A stretch of 13,813 nucleotides of DNA from contig JAJONP010000050.1 in the NCBI GenBank assembly GCA_021323555.1, forward strand, positions 1 to 13,813, read 5' to 3'. The translations under genes were made by a program, and so were the position numbers. Shown here piece by piece: positions 1-8,691 of the stretch (its first letter is position 1; each line of letters starts with the position of its first letter). The notes under the pieces are model-generated. The model was not told the origin of the DNA. It saw only the letters and a list, made by a program, of their open reading frames with translations, and did not search any database. The stretch is from Gammaproteobacteria bacterium. GTDB lineage: Bacteria; Pseudomonadota; Gammaproteobacteria; DSM-16500.

Positions 1-85
1 TTGCTAGGGCTGCCACAATATACTGTCTAATTTTTATTAGAGAGATAAAATAAAAAAGAGGCGATGGTTACTTTTAAAAAATATC

Positions 86-113
86 CACGCAACAATGCCG
101 CCTCGCAATGACG
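86..113. repeat. Partial dispersed repeat with CGTCATTGCGAGG core
   Basis: Bases 101-113 read, on the minus strand, CGTCATTGCGAGG. This is the recognisable core of a dispersed intergenic repeat found in many unrelated bacterial genomes, including intracellular ones. The usual continuation (a GC-rich hairpin ending near GAAGCAATCC) is only loosely matched here by the bases down to about 86, so I take this as a degenerate or variant copy. It lies in non-coding sequence downstream of the kinase gene. The core match is seen directly; membership of a repeat family is from general knowledge. Confidence 0.5.
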
Positions 114-240
114 GTGCGGGGATGCATGCCTCTTCAAACATAAAAGACTGATTTTTTATTTACCTAAAACCTAAAATTCTAGTGCGATTCCCCTGGCACT
201 AATGTCCGGTTCATCCATCTGAAGAACATGGTTCCACCCG

Positions 241-1830
241 CTAAACAACACTCTCAACGCTGGCGCTGACAAAATGGCTCAAAATCATTTCTGCTTGTGT
301 CCTTAATAAAGGTTTACTGAGTACATCGTCCATGCCTGAGTCCAAGCAGACTTGTTTAATTTCTTTTGTAAGGCCAGCCGTAAGAGCAATAATAAGTGCG
401 GGCTCACGTAGAGAAAGTAAAGAAAGTAAATCTTTTTCTATCTTTCGGAAATGTTGAGTAATGGTATACCCCGTCATATCAGACAATCCCAGATCCATAA
501 AAACTAAATCGTATTTTTTTAACTTAAATAATGCTATCGCTTCTGCACCCGTTGCTGCTATATCGACTTGACAGTGCAGAGAAGTCAATACAAATTTTTC
601 CAGCCTTTGCGCAATCTCCACATCTTCAATCAGTAACACCTGGATGATGGAATTTAATCGCTTGCGTTCAGAATAAAAATAATTTTTGGCAGACAACGAA
701 AGCGCATTTTGTGTTAATAGATTTTCCATGTAATCCGCAGGCGTTAACAAAGGAACAGCTAAAGGAACAGCGAATACCACTTGAGTGCCTACGTTTTCTT
801 CGCTCATCAAATGTATTTCACCGTTCATGAGAGCGACATATTTTTTTACCAGATACAATCCAAGACCACTGCCTGTGTTCTCCATGCCTGTTGTGTCGGA
901 TGCCGCTAATTTCGTAAACCGTTCAAAAACTTTAGCATGCTTATCTTTTGGAATACCTATCCCTGTATCGGCTACGGTAAATTTAGCAATGATTTCTTTA
1001 GACGTAGATTTTTCACCACAGGCAACACTCACTATAATAGAACCTGTTTGAGTAAATTTAATAGCATTCCCGACTAAATTCATCAAGATACGATACAAAC
1101 TGGCACGATTCCCTATGACATAATCAGGTAACTTTTCATCAAAATGCAGATGCCATTTTAATTTTTTATTTTCAATTGCGGGTCGAAATAACTTGACTAT
1201 TTCGTCAAGAAGTAACCTAATTTCAAATTTTTCTGTGGCTGAAACAGTGCTTATGTCATCGACCTTAGCCACTTCTAAACAATTATCAAAAAATAGCATG
1301 AGTTGGCGCGCCGCCAGGAGAATATTTTGCATAAACTCTTTATCATTTTCTTGAGCGATACGATCCAATAACAAATCAGCCGTACCAATAATACCGGTTA
1401 ATGGTGTTTTAATGTCATGGCTCATATTAGCACGTGTTGTTAAATAATAAGTTAACTCACCCTTTTGATTGGGCATAGGAGGCTCTTCTTTATTAATAAT
1501 TGCTTGCCCAGATGCCATGACGTTTAAGCTATCTTCTTTAAAAGAAACTGTTGACTCGAGAGGCCAACCAGCAATTTCCCCCATTTTTTCAAACGTTAAT
1601 CCTTTAAATTCAGCGACAGATTTAAATTTAAATAATTTTAAGACGTTTTTGTTACAGCCAACACCTAGGCCATTCTTATCAAACCAATAAATATTGCCAG
1701 GTAACTCTCCGATAATATTTTCGTAATAATGGTCAATAAGCTCAAGAAATTCTGAGGTAGGGTCAATGTTTAGCTGTGCTTCCTCCAAAAAAAACCCATA
1801 CTTAGTGAGAGTTCTTTTATTTTCTTTCAC
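241..1830 (-). CDS. Soluble hybrid sensor histidine kinase (PAS-HisKA-HATPase-receiver), linker shortened
   Basis: Cytoplasmic hybrid sensor kinase of 529 residues with no membrane segment. In order: a PAS domain (about 35-132, including the stretch GNIYWFDKNG), a HisKA helix with the phospho-accepting His138 in MSHDIKTPLTG, an HATPase with N box around Asn255 (NLVGNAIKFT), D288-TGIGIP and GSGLGL at 320-325, and a C-terminal receiver (about 396-520) with acidic pair E402-D403, phospho-acceptor Asp446, Thr484 and Lys506. All catalytic residues are present. The GTG start is supported by GGAG eight bases upstream. The gene lies 26 bp downstream of the orphan gene on the same strand, so co-transcription is likely. 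Odd feature: the PAS end (TYYLTTR, 127-133) runs directly into ANMSHD, whereas relatives have the rest of the PAC strand and a helical linker between. Signal and output are unknown. Confidence 0.93.
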   Translation of the reverse strand: MKENKRTLTKYGFFLEEAQLNIDPTSEFLELIDHYYENIIGELPGNIYWFDKNGLGVGCNKNVLKLFKFKSVAEFKGLTFEKMGEIAGWPLESTVSFKEDSLNVMASGQAIINKEEPPMPNQKGELTYYLTTRANMSHDIKTPLTGIIGTADLLLDRIAQENDKEFMQNILLAARQLMLFFDNCLEVAKVDDISTVSATEKFEIRLLLDEIVKLFRPAIENKKLKWHLHFDEKLPDYVIGNRASLYRILMNLVGNAIKFTQTGSIIVSVACGEKSTSKEIIAKFTVADTGIGIPKDKHAKVFERFTKLAASDTTGMENTGSGLGLYLVKKYVALMNGEIHLMSEENVGTQVVFAVPLAVPLLTPADYMENLLTQNALSLSAKNYFYSERKRLNSIIQVLLIEDVEIAQRLEKFVLTSLHCQVDIAATGAEAIALFKLKKYDLVFMDLGLSDMTGYTITQHFRKIEKDLLSLLSLREPALIIALTAGLTKEIKQVCLDSGMDDVLSKPLLRTQAEMILSHFVSASVESVV

Positions 1831-1856
1831 TCCACAATCTCCATTTTCTTCAAAAG

Positions 1857-3638
1857 TTATATTTTTAAATGTTGTTTCTCTAAGGGAACATGCTTTTCAT
1901 CACCAGGCATGTATACTCCATTTTGATTCGCTTGTTTAAATATACCATTCGCTAATAATTTTTGTCCGCTTTCTTTAGTATCATCTGTATAATAAAATGC
2001 AATACCTGCTCTTTTCTCCGCATTTAGACTATCTCTGGCAGTATAGGCCACCAGTAAATCAAAATAAGTAATATAAAGCATGATTGGATATGTGTGAGAT
2101 TTTTGACTGTACCGACTAAAGGTTTTTTGAATTTGCATTTCTGAATAAGGCTGTATGGAGCATACTTCATAATCTAACATATTATAGCTAGCCATGCCTA
2201 ACATGCTTGCATTACCCACCTTAAATAATTCTTCTAACGTAGTAACGCTATTAGAACCACCTTTTATTATTTGTGTTGTTTTTACAAAATTGCACCACGT
2301 TGCTGCGTATTCTGGATGATAATTGTTATTCATTAATAAATCTAAACAACGCCGCACAATAACCTCTTGAGAATATTTTCCTTCTTTTAATCCTAATTTT
2401 TCTAAAACAATTGTACTGACGTTTTCTTCTCCGTTAATCGTGCCAAATAAATTCTCAAATGGACAGGTTATAGTGACTTTAATTTGATCCCCATTTCCAA
2501 AAATTTCGTTAATACGCCTACTACTTTCTTCTTTTCTAGATGAAATTACTAATAGAAAATCTTCTAATGCTTCTAAAGTTATTTTTTCTTCCAGATATAA
2601 TCTCACTCCAAATAATATATAATCAACAGAAGGTAGATGGCAAATAACTTCATACTTCTCATCCCCTAATTTCTGCATCATTAAAGCAATTATTTTAAAT
2701 ACTGCAAATTGTCCTTCTTCATAAAAACTAGATTCAGTGCAAATAATAGATTCAATTTTTTGTTCCCCATCGAACCAAATATCATGTTTAATGATAGGAA
2801 ACCTTGCACCATTTGAAGATTCTCCTTCTATGCCAGCTCCAAACATACAACATGAAATAACAAATTTCTTGATTCCATTTAACTTAACATTGTTGGCTTT
2901 TCCGCCTGAAATCCAAGGATACATTCTTAAACTTATCTTCTCTGATAACTTATCTTGTGAAGCATTGTTTATTGTAAAAGGTAAAAAAGGAATAGGGTCG
3001 TAACAATGGTTAGTAGAATGCCTGTAAATTATGTTTTTATTTTCATTTATGCCATCATCCTCATTTTTTTCCCCTACATACTCTTGGATAAGAGTTAAAA
3101 TAAAAAAGAATTTTTTCTTTTTTCTATTCGACACATTCAGATGTAGTGGGACTTCCAAACTTTTTTCGATTCTGCGGGCAAGTGATTGATCTGAAAAAGA
3201 TTGTAGTTTTTGAACTAATAATTTTGTTTGAGTAAGAATTTTATAGCCATTTTTAGTATATGGAAGATCGCATTCATTACCATACCAAAAATGTCCTAAA
3301 CCGAAGCGAAAAGTATTTTTTGTAATAAGGCTCCCAAAGGGTATTCTGGCGTGTTTAAATCGTCTAGGAGGTTCACTAATAGCAATAATCCCTAGCATGT
3401 TAAAAAGAGTTACATTAATCGAAAAATATCTATCATGAATCCACATAGACTCATATTCGGTCTTCTCCTTCTCATTTTTAGAAGCATACCCCTCGTCTAA
3501 CAACATGCTATCTACACTAGCTTCTCTACAAGGCAGAAATAACGGCGATGAAACCATCATATGCACATCCGGCGATGAGAAAGCCGAAGAATCAGAGGAA
3601 TCAGAATAACTACCCAAGCTTCTTCTAGTTGATTTCAT
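1857..3638 (-). CDS. Orphan protein of unknown function, possible secreted effector
   Basis: I do not recognise this protein of about 593 residues (610 if the TTG at 3689 is used). It opens with a Ser-rich, probably disordered stretch (SYSDSSDSSAFSSP), followed by mixed, apparently globular sequence with many aromatic, Asn and Lys residues. A basic run, RKKKKFFF, lies about a quarter of the way in, and a charged helical-looking segment (LEALEDFLLVISSRKEESSR) past the middle. I see no signal peptide, clear membrane helix or catalytic motif that I can name. The ATG at 3638 has only a weak AGAG eight bases before it. The coding sequence is visibly richer in A and T than the guaBA block, consistent with acquisition from elsewhere. 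It probably shares a transcript with the downstream kinase gene. A large orphan with a disordered N-terminus in a Legionellales-like genome could be a secreted effector; that is inference only. Confidence 0.75.
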   Translation of the reverse strand: MKSTRRSLGSYSDSSDSSAFSSPDVHMMVSSPLFLPCREASVDSMLLDEGYASKNEKEKTEYESMWIHDRYFSINVTLFNMLGIIAISEPPRRFKHARIPFGSLITKNTFRFGLGHFWYGNECDLPYTKNGYKILTQTKLLVQKLQSFSDQSLARRIEKSLEVPLHLNVSNRKKKKFFFILTLIQEYVGEKNEDDGINENKNIIYRHSTNHCYDPIPFLPFTINNASQDKLSEKISLRMYPWISGGKANNVKLNGIKKFVISCCMFGAGIEGESSNGARFPIIKHDIWFDGEQKIESIICTESSFYEEGQFAVFKIIALMMQKLGDEKYEVICHLPSVDYILFGVRLYLEEKITLEALEDFLLVISSRKEESSRRINEIFGNGDQIKVTITCPFENLFGTINGEENVSTIVLEKLGLKEGKYSQEVIVRRCLDLLMNNNYHPEYAATWCNFVKTTQIIKGGSNSVTTLEELFKVGNASMLGMASYNMLDYEVCSIQPYSEMQIQKTFSRYSQKSHTYPIMLYITYFDLLVAYTARDSLNAEKRAGIAFYYTDDTKESGQKLLANGIFKQANQNGVYMPGDEKHVPLEKQHLKI

Positions 3639-3711
3639 ATTTTTATCTCTGTAAGTTTCCTTGTAAGCGCAAAATGATTTAATAAGCAACTTACAAATTA
3701 AAAAATAATTT

Positions 3712-3718
3712 CCTCCTT
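3712..3718 (-). promoter_or_regulatory. Strong Shine-Dalgarno sequence without a well-placed start
   Basis: AAGGAGG on the minus strand is a full-strength ribosome binding site, but the first standard in-frame start, TTG at 3689, is 22 bases away and ATG at 3638 is further still. An in-frame ATT at 3698 lies 13 bases downstream. Either the orphan gene starts in an unusual way or the site is a leftover or regulatory element. Confidence 0.4.
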
Positions 3719-3753
3719 AAGAATTTCTTACACATCCTGCATAATGAATACTG

Positions 3754-3759
3754 ATTATA
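3754..3759 (-). promoter_or_regulatory. Possible -10 box for the orphan gene and kinase
   Basis: A perfect TATAAT on the minus strand lies about 116 bases before the ATG at 3638, in the AT-rich gap between the transpeptidase stop and the orphan gene. No good -35 hexamer sits 16-18 bases upstream, so the match may partly reflect base composition. It is the best visible candidate for the start of the two-gene transcript. Confidence 0.35.
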
Positions 3760-3895
3760 ATATATTAATTGCGTTATTGAGTACACTAGAATTAGCGAAT
3801 ATCTCACAAAAATAATCGGTTAATGCGCTAGGAGAGAATAAGTTTTAATTTCTTAAAATTTTTTATCAGCGACACTCTCAGTCATTATTTTTCAC

Positions 3896-4675
3896 TTAAT
3901 TTTGTAAGTTGAGATAAACACGGCGCGGAAACAAAGCAATCATGGGTGCTTTCGCAGGATTAAGCCAACGCAGCAGATGAATCAAATTATCTTGTGCCAT
4001 TGCAACACAACCTGCGGTACCTTGAGAAGGAGTTTTCCAAACATGCATAAAAATACAAGAGCCTGCGCCTCTTTTATTATTTTTATTGTATTGAATCACA
4101 ACACCCAACATATATTCAGGCAAAAAACGTAGCATATTTTCTCCGCGAGTTTTCGGGTTCCACTGCGGTACAGTCGCACTATCAACCAGTTGATTATAAT
4201 AAGATGACGTTTCATCATCGACACAGATGCTCGATTTTTTTAAAGGGAAATAAGGCCAATTCGTTCGGGTGATTGCATGAAAATCAGATGCAGAGGCAAA
4301 TCCAAAAGCATTGCCCAAAGAATAAATACCTGCAGGTGATCGTCCATCGCCTTCTTGTTTTAGCTTGTCAGACTGGTTTATCCATTCTTCGCCCCATGCC
4401 ATACCCTTTTTTCCCACAGCAACAGGAATAGCATGGCCAACTTGATGCCAGGGTTGAGATATAGAAGCCCGCTCGTAATAAGTCAACACGCCTTGTGTCG
4501 CATCCCACTCTGGTATTAATACGAGTAATAATTGCCGGCTACTTTTTAATGCATCTTGGATCAAAGGTAATTCTGCAGCGAAACCTATTGAGAGTTTCAA
4601 AAAATAACTAATAAATAAAAATAGTATTATTTTTTTCTTGATAAAACTATCCCCTTCGCGCTTGAAAAAAATCAC
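3896..4675 (-). CDS. Exported L,D-transpeptidase (YkuD family)
   Basis: Protein of about 259 residues that should form or remodel L,D cross-links in peptidoglycan, or attach proteins to it, in the periplasm. The YkuD-type signature is clear: His211 in IFMHVW and the nucleophile Cys223 in GTAGCVAM, with GDGRSPAGIYSLG upstream, typical of the subgroup that cuts and transfers at meso-diaminopimelate. A hydrophobic signal sequence (KKKIILFLFISYF, ending near GFAA at residue 34) precedes the mature protein. No ATG lies between the tadA stop and the signal peptide. I chose the GTG at 4675, inside the tadA end, because it keeps the signal sequence near the N-terminus; an ATG at 4717 would place about 30 extra residues before it. 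It is the last gene of the guaB-guaA-tadA operon, read by translational coupling. Family assignment is firm; the start is not. Confidence 0.87.
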   Translation of the reverse strand: MIFFKREGDSFIKKKIILFLFISYFLKLSIGFAAELPLIQDALKSSRQLLLVLIPEWDATQGVLTYYERASISQPWHQVGHAIPVAVGKKGMAWGEEWINQSDKLKQEGDGRSPAGIYSLGNAFGFASASDFHAITRTNWPYFPLKKSSICVDDETSSYYNQLVDSATVPQWNPKTRGENMLRFLPEYMLGVVIQYNKNNKRGAGSCIFMHVWKTPSQGTAGCVAMAQDNLIHLLRWLNPAKAPMIALFPRRVYLNLQN

Positions 4676-5105
4676 TGAGTATTTGTCCGCATTCTTTTCC
4701 AAGCGCGCCGCCTTCATATAAAACTTTATGATTGAGTTTTTGAGTTGTGCCAATATCAAACGCACTAACAATAGCGCCTGCTTTCGGGTCAAGTGCGCCA
4801 TACACCACACGTTTCACACGCGCATGAACAATAGCGCCTACGCACATCATACAAGGCTCCAATGTGACGTACAATGTAGAATTGATTAAACGATAATTAT
4901 TAAGATGACGCGCTCCTTGCCTCAGCGCGATAATTTCTGCATGTGCAGTAGGATCGCATAAACGAATAGGGCAATTTGATCCCTCTCCAATAATAGAATT
5001 GTCAGAGATAAGGACAGCCCCCACAGGCACTTCTTGCTGTGTGACAGCAAACTCAGCTAACTGCAGCGCATGACGCATCCACTGGATGTCCTGCTCAGAA
5101 ATCAT
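4647..5105 (-). CDS. tadA: tRNA-specific adenosine deaminase TadA
   Basis: Deaminates adenosine 34 of tRNA-Arg(ACG) to inosine, allowing decoding of CGU, CGC and CGA codons. The 152-residue product has the cytidine/deoxycytidylate deaminase fold: His55 and Glu57 in TAHAEI, and Cys85 and Cys88 in PCMMC as the zinc ligands, with the family's NYRLINSTLYVTLEPC context. Length is close to the usual 150-170. The ATG at 5105 overlaps the guaA stop by one base (TAATG), arguing for coupled translation, and is preferred to a GTG three codons earlier. The 3' end overlaps the transpeptidase start. The gene is normally essential. Confidence 0.96.
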   Translation of the reverse strand: MISEQDIQWMRHALQLAEFAVTQQEVPVGAVLISDNSIIGEGSNCPIRLCDPTAHAEIIALRQGARHLNNYRLINSTLYVTLEPCMMCVGAIVHARVKRVVYGALDPKAGAIVSAFDIGTTQKLNHKVLYEGGALGKECGQILSDFFQARRG

Positions 5106-6688
5106 TATTCCCACTCAATGGTAGCTGGCGGCTTGCTGGAAAGATCATACACCACACGAGAAATACCAGGCACTTCGTTGGTTATTCTACTTGAGACTTT
5201 TTCTAAAAATTCCGCAGGTAACCGAGTGCAATGTGCTGTCATGAAATCAACGCTTTCAACCACACGGATCGCAACTACATGATCATAATGCCGCGCATCC
5301 CCCAACACACCGACCGATTTTATCGGCAGGAAGACAACAAATGCCTGAGTGACTTTATAATACAATTCATTTTTATGTAACTCTTCAATCAAGATAGCAT
5401 CTGCACGACGCAGTGTATCCGCATACTCTTTTTTAACCTCACCTAAAATTCGAACAGCCAAACCAGGCCCTGGAAAAGGATGACGATACACTAAATCATA
5501 AGGCAGCCCTAATTCAATCCCCATCTTAATCACTTCATCTTTAAATAACTCACGCAATGGCTCTAGTAATTTTAAATGCATTTTTTCAGGTAACCCACCT
5601 ACATTATGGTGCGATTTAATCGTATGGGTTTTACCGCCAACATTTGTACCTGCAGATTCGATAACATCGGGGTAGATAGTGCCCTGGGCTAACCATTTTG
5701 CGTTTTTAAATTTATTAGCTTCTTCTTCAAAAATAGTCACAAATAACTTCCCAACTATTTTACGTTTTGCTTCAGGATCTGTAACACCTGCCAACGCCGC
5801 AAAAAATCGATCTGCTGCATTCACAGTAATTAAATGAATCCCTATATGATTTGCAAATAAGGCTTGTACTTCTTGGGCTTCATTTAAACGCAGCAATCCC
5901 GTATCGACAAAAACACACACTAATTGTTCGCCAATCGCTCGATGCAATAAAGCAGCGACAACGGATGAATCAACACCGCCTGATAAACCAAGAATTACGA
6001 AATCTTGGCCTGCTTGATCTTTCATTTTTTGGATAGATTCTTCCAGAATGGTTTGAGTCGTCCAAACTCTTTTACATTCGCAAATGTCCAAAACAAATCG
6101 CTCTAAAATTCGTAATCCCTGGCGTGTATGAGAAACTTCAGGATGAAATTGCAAGCCATAAAAATGTCGTGTGTCATCTGCTATACCGATTATTTCACAG
6201 CTATCAGAACTCGCAATAATAGAAAATTGAGGCGGTAATACAGAAACATGATCACCATGACTCATCCAGACATCTAATAAAGAGGTCATGTCTTGCGCCA
6301 TGTGGTCTTCAATACCATTTAACAAACGTGATTTATTTTTTATTTGAACTTTTGCATAACCAAATTCACGGTGAGTACCTTGTGTGACCTGCCCTCCTAA
6401 CTGCACTGCCATGGTTTGCAATCCATAGCAAATGCCTAACACGGGGCAACCCAATTTAAACACTATTTCAGGCGCGCGTATAGTATCATTTTCTATCACA
6501 CTCTCAGGCCCACCCGATAAAATAATTCCATTCGGTCGAAAAGCCTGAATTTTTTCATCTGTCATTAAATAAGGATGAATTTCACAATACACACCAATAT
6601 CGCGAATACGGCGACCAATCAATTGAGTATATTGCGAACCAAAATCAAGAATTAAAATACGTTGTTCATGGATATTAGTAACTGTCAT
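5105..6688 (-). CDS. guaA: GMP synthase (glutamine-hydrolysing)
   Basis: Converts XMP to GMP using ATP and ammonia from glutamine, the last step of guanine nucleotide synthesis in the cytoplasm. The 527-residue protein has an N-terminal class I glutamine amidotransferase domain with nucleophile Cys87 (GICYGL) and His182/Glu184 (FHPEVSHT), then an ATP pyrophosphatase domain with the P-loop SGGVDSS at 236-242, and the C-terminal dimerisation domain ending in the conserved KPPATIEWE. Length matches the family (about 525). Its ATG follows the guaB TAG with no intervening base, and the binding site GGTGAGG lies within the guaB end, so the two are translated together. Nothing appears broken. Confidence 0.98.
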   Translation of the reverse strand: MTVTNIHEQRILILDFGSQYTQLIGRRIRDIGVYCEIHPYLMTDEKIQAFRPNGIILSGGPESVIENDTIRAPEIVFKLGCPVLGICYGLQTMAVQLGGQVTQGTHREFGYAKVQIKNKSRLLNGIEDHMAQDMTSLLDVWMSHGDHVSVLPPQFSIIASSDSCEIIGIADDTRHFYGLQFHPEVSHTRQGLRILERFVLDICECKRVWTTQTILEESIQKMKDQAGQDFVILGLSGGVDSSVVAALLHRAIGEQLVCVFVDTGLLRLNEAQEVQALFANHIGIHLITVNAADRFFAALAGVTDPEAKRKIVGKLFVTIFEEEANKFKNAKWLAQGTIYPDVIESAGTNVGGKTHTIKSHHNVGGLPEKMHLKLLEPLRELFKDEVIKMGIELGLPYDLVYRHPFPGPGLAVRILGEVKKEYADTLRRADAILIEELHKNELYYKVTQAFVVFLPIKSVGVLGDARHYDHVVAIRVVESVDFMTAHCTRLPAEFLEKVSSRITNEVPGISRVVYDLSSKPPATIEWE

Positions 6689-8188
<1,500 letters not shown>

Positions 8189-8208
8189 CTAGTTAAAATT
8201 AACATCGC

Positions 8209-8242
8209 ATTATACAGGGTATTGGCTCATATAAATATAGCC
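8209..8242 (-). promoter_or_regulatory. guaB operon promoter with upstream imperfect inverted repeat
   Basis: A perfect TATAAT (minus strand, 8214-8209) lies 38 bases before the guaB ATG. No good -35 is seen; the place is taken by GGCTCATATAAATATAGCC (8224-8242 on plus), whose ends GGCT/AGCC are inverted. It could be an operator overlapping the -35 region. The -10 box is seen; the operator role is speculation. Confidence 0.55.
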
Positions 8243-8256
8243 GTTGTAGCTGTCGT

Positions 8257-8469
8257 TTATAGATGAGAAGAAGGAGAATGAGGATGTTTTTTAATCCACT
8301 CAAGAAGCGCATGTCCCATTTTAGTTTGCCATCCACGTCCCTTAGATTTGAAATAATCAACAACCTGTCGAGGTAATCTTATGTTTAAAGCCACTTTGGT
8401 TGGTTTTTTTTGTATCCCGCGCCGTTGGGGAGCTGGCATAGACTGTGTCTTTAAAAATGAACGAAGCAT
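8257..8469 (-). pseudogene. brnA: N-terminally truncated BrnA-type antitoxin
   Basis: The reading frame of up to 70 residues holds the C-terminal ribbon-helix-helix part of a BrnA antitoxin: RRGIQKKPTKVALNIRLP, then VVDYFKSKGRGWQTKM and a final helix ALLEWIKKH. BrnA normally has about 30 more residues before the RRG motif, which contact the BrnT toxin; here that part is missing and replaced by out-of-frame toxin sequence. Two ATG codons (8469 and 8439) could start translation, but neither has a visible ribosome binding site. The DNA-binding domain looks intact, so a small product could still act as an operator-binding protein. More probably this is a relic. It lies just upstream of the guaB promoter on the same strand. 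Confidence 0.7.
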
Positions 8470-8551
8470 CTTTAAAATCTAACCCGCGATCTTCTAATGT
8501 TTGTTTTCTTTTTTTAGAGCCATAAGTAATTTTTATTTTTATTGTCTCCAC
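8445..8551 (-). pseudogene. brnT: BrnT toxin fragment
   Basis: On the minus strand, the frame reading KIKITYGSKKRKQTLEDRGL followed by DFKDASFIFKD matches the first 30-odd residues of BrnT ribonuclease toxins (usual pattern: K..YDP.K...L..RGLDF.DA..VF). The match stops near base 8447, and within about ten bases the neighbouring frame takes up BrnA sequence, so an internal deletion has joined the two genes out of frame. The RNase core and catalytic residues are gone. The expected start appears as ATA (8542-8540) after a GGAG; a GTG at 8551 is in frame. I call it non-functional. Assignment rests on a short stretch. Confidence 0.6.
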
Positions 8552-8691
8552 AATTTGATAAAAAGTCAACGATATAACTTGGTTTTGGTGAAGCAGAATT
8601 TGGAGTTGCAATTATGGTGGGGATATTAAGAGAACAATGCTAGCATACGTTTATGATAGTACAATATCAAATTTTTTAAGTAGGCAATTCT

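Noticed and set aside
181..240. A 16-codon minus-strand frame beginning ATGTTCTTC and a possible RNA gene
   Set aside because: Too short, no homologue recalled, and no tRNA or known RNA fold could be drawn.
1857..3689. Weak resemblance of the orphan's middle part to the Rossmann-like helix-strand pattern of tRNA-dependent cyclodipeptide synthases
   Set aside because: The required catalytic Ser motif near the N-terminus and the Tyr/Glu pair could not be identified; the similarity is only a general helix-strand rhythm.
3696..3790. PmrA- or CpxR-type regulatory sites controlling a secretion effector
   Set aside because: Only a single TTAATAT is present, without the tandem spacing these sites need; in AT-rich DNA that is expected by chance.
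3849..3866. Hairpin TTTTAA-GAAA-TTAAAA (minus strand) as terminator of the guaB operon
   Set aside because: The stem is all A-T and is not followed by a T-run, so it is too weak to call.
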